Shown here piece after piece: positions 13,701-23,071 of a stretch of DNA of 64,000 nucleotides; position 1 is the first letter of the stretch; each line of letters starts with the position of its first letter. The translations under genes and the position numbers were made by a program. Origin of the DNA: Cyclina sinensis (Eukaryota > Mollusca > Bivalvia > Venerida > Veneridae); the NCBI GenBank assembly GCA_012932295.1, contig JAAONU010000001.1:32705449-32769448 (forward strand). Reading direction: 5' to 3'. A model generated the notes under the pieces. That model ran no database searches, had not been told where the DNA came from, and saw only the letters and a list, made by a program, of their open reading frames with translations.

Positions 13701-16700
13701 AATTTGAGTAACTTGATAATCATCACAAATTGAGGAGATTTTGACTGTCCGTTCTTTTTTGCCTAGGAGGTTTTGACCCAGAATGAGGGGGCTTTGACCA
13801 TCCTGTCATATGTTTCGAGGGGTTTTCACTTTGTCATTTTTAGACCAAGGGTTTTTTCCTAAGGCGGTTTTGAGCGTTACCCGTGAGAGTAAAAATATGC
13901 CGTATCTGTAAATACCTAGGATATTATTCAAGCGTTGTTTTCGAGTAGTGCAAAAGATATCTGCATTCTACTTATATATTTGGATCGTCCCTATCCGTTC
14001 CGCCTTTGGATGAACAACTCCTAGATAGTTTTTGTGCATTCTTAAAATAACATAAGCTTTTCTGCTAGTAATTTACTAATGACAGCAAAGGACGTTGAAG
14101 AGTAAATACAGTGTCTGTAAGAGAAAACCCCTGACCTGTGAAATACAAGTAATACAATACGGGTAACATTGATGCCTTAAGATTGTAACTGTAATCAATT
14201 TTGTTCTTTTCACCCTTATCATTTATTTGGAGTCAGTCCATCAAACGATTCATCAAAAATGACTTATTATTTCTAGGGTATGATTTACTTGCATGACAGC
14301 GAAATCAGGTCACATGGTAAATTGAAGTCATCAAATTGTCTAGTGGACAGCAGATGGGTGTTGAAAATAACCGATTTTGGTCTTCATGAGTTTATGGAAG
14401 GCGAAGAAGAGGAAGATGAGGGCGATTTTGCTCGATACAGAAGTAAGTTACTTTGAAACTATTATGTAGACAGTTTGTTTAATTTTAAAGCTTTCCATCT
14501 GAATGCATGCAAGAATTTAGCAAAAGAAAAACAGCAAAACGTTTGTGTCTACCTCAAGGCAAGACAAATATCTATATTGAATTTTACCTTTTTTATTTCG
14601 TTCATGATAGTGCATGAAAATTAGTCAAATACAACTTGATACCATTAAGTCCATGCACGTGTCATATCGAGAAATTATGCAGGATGGTCTCTCACTCTTC
14701 ATGTGGTTTTGACCACGTTTTTCTACTTTTAATTATAATGAGATTTGTTATTCAAGATAAAGATACTTCTCTCATAACTGGACTTCACCGTTCGAGTGGA
14801 TACTATGCAAAATTAAGCTTGGCAATGACGTTTCTTTGAAATTCGGCTGAATTGGCGCAAACAAGAAGGGCAAGAAAGGGCAAAATGTCCGATTGAAAGC
14901 AGTGGTCCGGAATATGTTGAAGTTACGTTCAACTCGGCTTAACACTGGCCACTTCTGTAAAGTTTAACTGAAATCTGCCAAATACACCAGAAATACAGAA
15001 CTGAACGGATGAAGGGCAGTAACTCCACCGAAATGAAATGAATCAGCACATTGAAAATGTTAATTGACAAAAACCTATAGGAGAAATAGCGTCGTCATTT
15101 ACTGAATGTATATAGAGCAATAACTCTGCTGAAATTCAATGATCCGATAAAATGTTGTAGATTTACGCAACTAGGTTTGGAACAGATCACGTCTGTAAAG
15201 TTTGGCTAGAACCCGGAAAGGATATAGCAGAAATATAATAATGTAAGCATAAAGGGCAATAACTTCGATAACACTCATCGGAAAATGCCGACGATTTGCA
15301 CAATAAAACTTGGCCCTGAACTACGTGTAGAGTTGGATGACTGTCTGGTGGTAACGGAGGAGTTGCTCGGACAAATTCTTCATAAAATTGAATTTATAAA
15401 GGCCAATAATTCTGCTGAAAATCAATGAATAGGAAAATGCAGACAAGGCTTGGCACAGAACATATGTGTGAAATTTTACTGAATTCTCATAGATGATACA
15501 TCATAGCAGATGACCGAAATTTGAATGCATACAGAGCAGTTACTGCGATGAAATCAATGAATCAGAAAATGACAAAGATATGCACAATTAAGCTAGGTAC
15601 TGAGTATATGTGTGAAGTAAAGTTTAAATCCACTTGATGATGTGAGAGGAGTTGTTTGGACAAACTTTGTGACAGACAGACTGAGAGACGGGAAGACAAA
15701 CAGAAAGCATAAAGTCGAAATGCCCCCCACCCAACATGGTGGGATACATAATAACTATAAATATCGCGTAATGAAAAAGTAAATTCTGACATTTTTTTTC
15801 CAGATTTCATAGAAAATTCAATCGGTATGCCTATGCCGCAAACTTATAAACAATCGAGATCATGTTTAATAAACAGAAAGAAAGTAAATAACATAAGTTC
15901 TGTCCTCTGCAAAATGACTTGTACCTCTTTTTCAATTTATATATTTATGTTTTCTTGGATTTTTTTTAAATATTGTCTTTTAATGTTGCTGCTGACATTT
16001 TTTTTAAAATTTCACACAAACTTACGAAAAGAACAGAAAATATATATTCTTATTTTGATTTGTGAGACAAGTTTGGATAGCTATAATGATATAGGCTGTT
16101 TAAAAATAACATACATAGATTTAATCTATAATACCACTAAATTTGATATAAAAACTTTCATGGCAATGTGTTAAATAAAAAAATATACTGGTACTTTTTT
16201 CTTTAAGATTTACTCTGGAAGGCTCCTGAGATACTGCGAGTAAATAATTCTCCCAGACGAGGTACAATAGAAGGAGATGTCTATTCATTTGCTATAATTT
16301 TGTTCGAAATCCATGGAAGAAAAGGACCTTATGGAGACCTAGATCTTCCTCCAAAAGGCATGATTATTTTATACACATAAAACAGTTCCAACGAAGAGAA
16401 ATGTGGTATTAGCTTTCAAATATTTAAGCAATGTCAGAACTGCGGAAAGCCAAAGATAATATCTGATAATATTACATGTAAAATAAGATTTGATAAGCTT
16501 TATTCCAGATTTTATTGCAAAATTGGTTTAACAACTAAATATTGTCTTCAGAAGTGTTGTGTGTTTGCTCAAGTGCGAACTTTTCAGTTAACAAATTGAT
16601 TCTTACTTTTTACCTTGTGAGCTCTTCAGATAGATACATGAATAAGTATGTAAAGTTTTCACTCTATAACCTAGTCCATAGCTCCTCCTCCTCCTTCACT

Positions 16701-19700
16701 CCTTGACAATTTGCTTTAAAACTGTTGTGCTATAGATGATTGATCATAACATTAGATTATCTTAAAGAAGAAACTTTTTGAACCACATGTTAACCCTTGT
16801 TATGACTAAGTGTAAGTCTCTAAACACAAAAGACGTCTTTTTTCTACAGACTTTAGACATTTGTGAGTTATGTGTTCGTTGTACCTTGCACACTTTTTAT
16901 TGTGATTTTTTTCCAAATATTAAAAAAAAAATGATTAATCCTCAACAAAATTTTAGACGCCTTCTAGGTTAATTTATTTTCCCATTAATATCCACAACAG
17001 TTACAACATTAACATGGTTTGAGTTTTGTTTTACATTTTAAGCTGACAGTGGCTTTAGGTCTCGGACTCAATAAAAGAAGCAGGTTCTGCCATAGACATT
17101 TCTGATGAACGTTATTATTTTTTCGATTAAATATTATGGTTTAATAAGGATAATTATTTTACACCGAACATGAAACCATCATAAGTTCAACTTTTGTGCA
17201 ATATAAATTTGTTTTATTTTGGGATAAAAATATTATTAATTGTAACCACTTAAAACAGTTATGTTGAAAAATAAACTTGTTTTTAAGTTTTGTATTTTAA
17301 CTGTTAAATTATTTAGGCCTGTTAAATGTTTAACAACCGGATCTAAGAAATTTTAAAAGATGCAAATCAGTACAATTTATGCCATAGAATACAAAAAAAC
17401 ACAAAAAAACGTTTTTAAATACTCCAGAGGCAACATTTAACCATGACGTGGTATTGTGTTAAACTCATTCATGTCAAATTCACATTTTGCCAAGAACAGT
17501 GCCAGGCCTTAGGTTCAAATATACCTGCATTTCATAGGTCTGTTCCTTAGTTTGATTACTTGATGTTTGAACTAGTCTAGCAATTTTTAGGGAAATTCTT
17601 TGAATTAATTGTGATAACTTTCTCTTCTACAAAGACGCGATGAATCAATAAGAGTGTATACATTCGATATGTCAGGATATCTCTAACGGTCAACCAGCCG
17701 TGGTCCTTAGAGACAACAATTTGACATCTCTGAGTACTTTTGCTAGATTTTTTCTGTTTATAGTTATATTCATTTTCCTTAAATAGAAATTATATCCCGT
17801 GTGAGGGATCATCACGGTGACATTCCATTCCGTCCACATCTAGGAGCTCTGGACACGACACCAAAGATTATAACAGATGTTATTAAAGATTGTTGGAACG
17901 AAGACCCAGCTAGGAGACCGGACTTTAAAACGATTAGAAACCGTCTGAAACCTATGCAGAAGGGAATGTAAGAAAATACTTATACTTTTATAGTATCGCT
18001 GGTTTCAGAAAATAAGAAATAGCAAATACATTTCTTTTAAGAGCACACGTTAGAATTATAGATACAATGATAGTGGCCTCTGCGGTCATCAAAATTGTTT
18101 TGTCGTTGTTAAGTCTGAGATGAAATGTTTGTGAAAGTTTGATATTTGTTTTTTTTATTCTTGTTCTCATTCAAACATCTTATCGTACTCGTGAAACTCG
18201 GTTGAACGAACATGTGTCAATGAAATTAAAATTTGCCATGTATGCTCAACATTGAGCTCTTTAGCTTCATCGTTGTTTTAAATCTGGTGAGAAAAAAGTT
18301 TTGTTACTGCAAGAGCTAATAACGGTAGCTAGAGATAGGTTCAAAAAACATTTGGTAAGATCATCAGAAAGTTCAGTTCAATGGTTTTGGATCTGTGATT
18401 ATGTTAACCTAATTTATCTACTACAAAGATAATGTCCTTAGATATACTAATACTTCATCAAAAATGATTTTGAGTCTATACTTTTTGTTTGCTTGTCATG
18501 ACAATATAGTATGATTTGATCATGAACTTACTTCATCCTTTATGTATTTGAGATCATCGAAGTTTTACTCTTGAAAATGTTAGAAGCTAATCAAAGGATG
18601 ATAATGTAGAACTCAGAGGTCTCAAAATTACTGTTTACTGTTGTTTTCTAATTCTTAAATGCTTGAAGATATGACATGAATATGAACAGTTTTACAACTG
18701 AGTTCAAACAGAATTTTTTCTTTTGGACACAATATACCAATCAGGTGCAGTTTCTTACATTATCTCTTTTCGACACCATATACCAATCAGGTGCAGTTTC
18801 TTACAATGTTTCTTTTCGACACCATATACCAATCAGGTGTAGTTTCTTACATTACTTCTATATGTAGAATTCTACATATAGAAGTATGTAGTATTTTATT
18901 ATAGGAAGACGAATATTCTAGATAACATGATATCTATGATGGAAAAGTATGCGAGTAACCTGGAGGCCTTAGTGGAGGAAAGAACTGACCAACTCAGGGA
19001 GGAGCAGAAGAAAACCGAAGACATATTATTACAAATGTTACCAAAGTAAGTGACCACTGTTAACTTTATCTGATTGTTCAAACTTTGCCGGTATAAAAGT
19101 ATTTTAAATACTGTTTCTGATGAAGGAAGGATGCACAGGCATTTGTCTGTTTTCGTTTCTCTTGTGTTATATTTTTTTAGAGTATGTTGGTGTCCCATTT
19201 AAGGGAGATTTATATACTGGAGTGTTTAGACATTATTTCAAGGCAATTTCATTTCATCATGTTAACAATCAGACGAAAACGAGTTTTCTTTACACAGTCT
19301 TTATAAAAATTCGTTCCTCTGCAATTTATCTGTGAACCCCATTGTCAGAACCGACACTTTATTAATATTTTAGGGCTGTCACAGAACAGTTAAAGAGAGG
19401 GAAAGAGGTAGAGGCAGAGTCATTCGATAGTGTAACAATTTATTTCTCTGACATTTGTGGATTTACAGCCATGTGCTCTGAAAGTTCACCTATGCAGGTA
19501 CGTCGCCTGCCTTTTCTTTCACAAAATAATTCAAATTTACATAACAGCTTGCCTCTTACAAAGACGTTTCAGCTTCGTGGATAATTGTATAACAAAATGA
19601 GTCTTACTTTTTTATTCATCGATTTAAGAATAGACCGGAGTGATTCGATTATTTAATCATGAAACGTTTTTGTCGTGGTGGAATTTCTGTTTTATTCAAT

Positions 19701-22700
19701 ATTTAAATGAGCCAAGCACAATCATTTGTTACTCATGCATTTGTTTGTTACAATCCAGTTTTATTGCGCATACATTATGTAAGCAAAGTTTTATTTTAAC
19801 AGTTTTTTAACGTATGACATATATATATTCTCTTAATTCCAGGTTGTAAATTTATTAAATGATCTGTACACACTTTTTGATTCTATCATCGAGGCTTACG
19901 ATGTGTACAAAGTAGAAACGATTGGTGATGCGTACATGGTTTGCTCAGGTTTACCTAAACGCAATGGACTCCTACATGCAGGTCTGTTCATATTACTACT
20001 ATATGAGATATACATTTTTTGTAGCTTATTAATTATCATAAAGTATTTTGTAAACCCAATTTTTATGAGAACTTCAAGTCACTTGAAAATGAAAGTATTT
20101 ATTTGATGGAGAAATCAACAAACTTGAGTGAAGTTAAATAAAATAAAAAAAATCACTCCAATTAGACCACATTTTAAAAAGCTAATTGAATGGAAGCATT
20201 GTGACTTATAAAATGTAAAAGACATTACACTGTTTTGTTGTTTTGAGAGAACGTTTCTAGAAGGTTCACCCTCCTTTTTGTATTGTTTTGCTATTTTCTT
20301 TCCTGTAATATTTCGTTTGTGCCCCTGTCTTTGTCCGTCTGTCATTCACGTTAATTTTGTGTCACGCGTACCTTACAGTTTATATTAGCCTGATTTAGCA
20401 AACGTTACTATCAGTAGATACATATTGATGATCCCTGAATCACAAATTCTGCGTGGTGCGCATCTCACCCTGTTCACTATTCAGAGTCTCAAATTGATAC
20501 ATAAATCTGTTTCGCACGTATCCCTTAAAGTTTACCATCCGCAGTGACCGAATTTCATTAGGAAAGCATATGAAATTATGTACCTACGTTTGCTTCAAAC
20601 CACAAGGAATGACATTGACTTTTAACAAGTTGAATTTAGCATTGAAAAATATGTTTGAAAAGGACGGTGGAATGTAGATGTTTGTAGTAGAAAAGCTGTA
20701 GAACGTGATTTTGTTTCATTATATGACAGTTTTCTTGATAAAATACAATTAAAACAATTTAGCTTCTACAGCTATTCTTCTCTCAAAATCTTCGTTTGAC
20801 TGTATTTTTCCAGCAGATTTATAGTTTTTGAAATAGATTCAATTTGTTTAAAAATGTTATTTCTGTGCTAACATTTTAAAAAATGAACATGAAATGAAGT
20901 CTTCATCACCATTAGAATTATAGAACAGTGTTTCATTGTAAATTTTTTTTAACGAGTGTGAACAGGGTAAATGATGGTATCAATTGATAACACGTTCTAA
21001 TAGCGCATTATCACGGCGTTTATCAAAAGTACAGCAAATATGAACGTCAATTTCGATCTGTACTTTCTGTCTGGTGGTCAATAATCGGGCCCAGTAGTAA
21101 GCCACCATCATCTATTGACGTATGTTGGCGGATACCCATCCCATATCACCTGAGACTCCAAGGTTAGGGGTGTATTGTCCCACCCCAAGATAGAACCAGA
21201 ATTGCTCCATTGCTTTATTCTGGACTGCAGTAATACAGAAGAAGTTTTTATGTCTCCAAACTGCTTTTCCCCCATTTAGAATTAAACTTAACCCTCGAAC
21301 AATCGTTATGTATGTTACAAATTTCGATTATGTTGCAAATAGTATCGATAGATAATTGTTAAAACCTCACGTTCGCATTAACACGGCGTTTATGAAAAGT
21401 ATAGGAAGTATAAACGTCAATTTCTATCTGTACTACTTGTCTGGCAATCGAACAAACATTGTGATCGTGCATAAAGCTTTCTCCCCATTTTGCCTTTAAA
21501 TTAAATCTCGAACATTCGTTATGTATGTTACAAATTTCGATTACCTTAGGTCTCGTGAATAACAACGAGATTGTGGCTAACTTGCATTTGCATTCGGTGG
21601 ATGTGTCTTTAAGTTAGAGAAACCGTTGATATCATGATTGCATCTGAATTTTGGAAAGACAAGTTTGAAGCTGTAAGTGAAACTGAACCTTAAGCATTTC
21701 ATATGGACAGTTTGCAGCCATTCATTAAAGAAACTTATAACCTGTTTTTTTAAATCATATTGTTGTTTCTTTCAAGGTGAAATCGCCTCTATGTCATTAC
21801 ACTTGTTGAGAGCAATCAAACAGTTCAAAATACGTAACCGACCTGAAGAAACGTTAAAATTACGAATAGGCATTCACTCGGGACCAGTAGTTGCAGGTGT
21901 TGTCGGTTTAAAGATGCCGAGGTACTGTTTGTTTGGAGATACTGTAAACACAACAAGCAGAATGGAAAGTAACGGACTTCGTAAGTTTATTAGTTTTAAT
22001 GTTGTAAAAATTGTTTTTTTTTATCAACCAGGTTTTAAGCGAAGTTAAAAATTGGTAATAAGAATGACGTTCGGGTGGGCGTTAAGTTCAATGGTTTGCG
22101 GTCACTTTCTCTTGTTCTGATCAAACTTTTGATTTTAAACTTGGGCAGCTTATAGCAAGACCTTCTTGAGATTCCCACTTGTGTCACTGTGGTCAATAGG
22201 TTACTCACTGTTACTAAACATAGATTCCGCTCAGAAGCTTAAGTTCAACTTGGCCTATAATAATCAAACTTAGACAGTTGACAGCGTATAACAAAATCAT
22301 CCTCTGGTTTGCTTTTGAGGTCGCTAGGTTAAGGAATTGCTCACAATTACATTGATTGTTTCTGCCAAATATTTCAATTTTCACTTGGCCTGTAGTTACC
22401 AAACTTGCATAGTTGATAGCTTAAAGCAATATCTTCCTAAATTGCTTTTCGGTTAACTGGGTCAAGGGGTCACTCACTGTTACTAATTAGATTATTGGTC
22501 TCTGCTCAGTATTTATGTAACACTTGGTCTATCTTATTAAGACTTAAAAATATGGTAGTAAATACCACGTTTTGAGTTGCTTTTGGGGTCACTTGGGCCC
22601 AAAGAGTCAGTCACTGTAACTAGAAATAGATCTTTGGTTTCAGTTCTTCCGTATTTAATGTTACAATAGGTCTGTTAAATAAAGATTAGATTGTTTTAGG

Positions 22701-23038
22701 CGTCAGCGAGATCAATGTGAAAGCCGTTGATCATTACTTTAAAACTTAATGGAAAGATAAAAGTTATAATTTAAATTTCCATTAGTTTTACATCAATGCT
22801 GCAACCGAGACTCTACCATTTATAGTTATTGCAGGAAAATAAACCTTTATGCTGAATCATGTTTATGGAAGGAACACCAAACATTGAGCTTAAGTAATAA
22901 TTTTTATTTATAACTGTATATCATTTTCATTCATCTATCGAGGTTTATCATATTTCTTTATTTTATAGAAGTTTGTAGGTCGTCATTAAGCCCAGTTGTG
23001 CTACTTATATTCATTCAGTCGAAAGATGGATGATTGTA

Positions 23039-23071
<33 letters not shown>

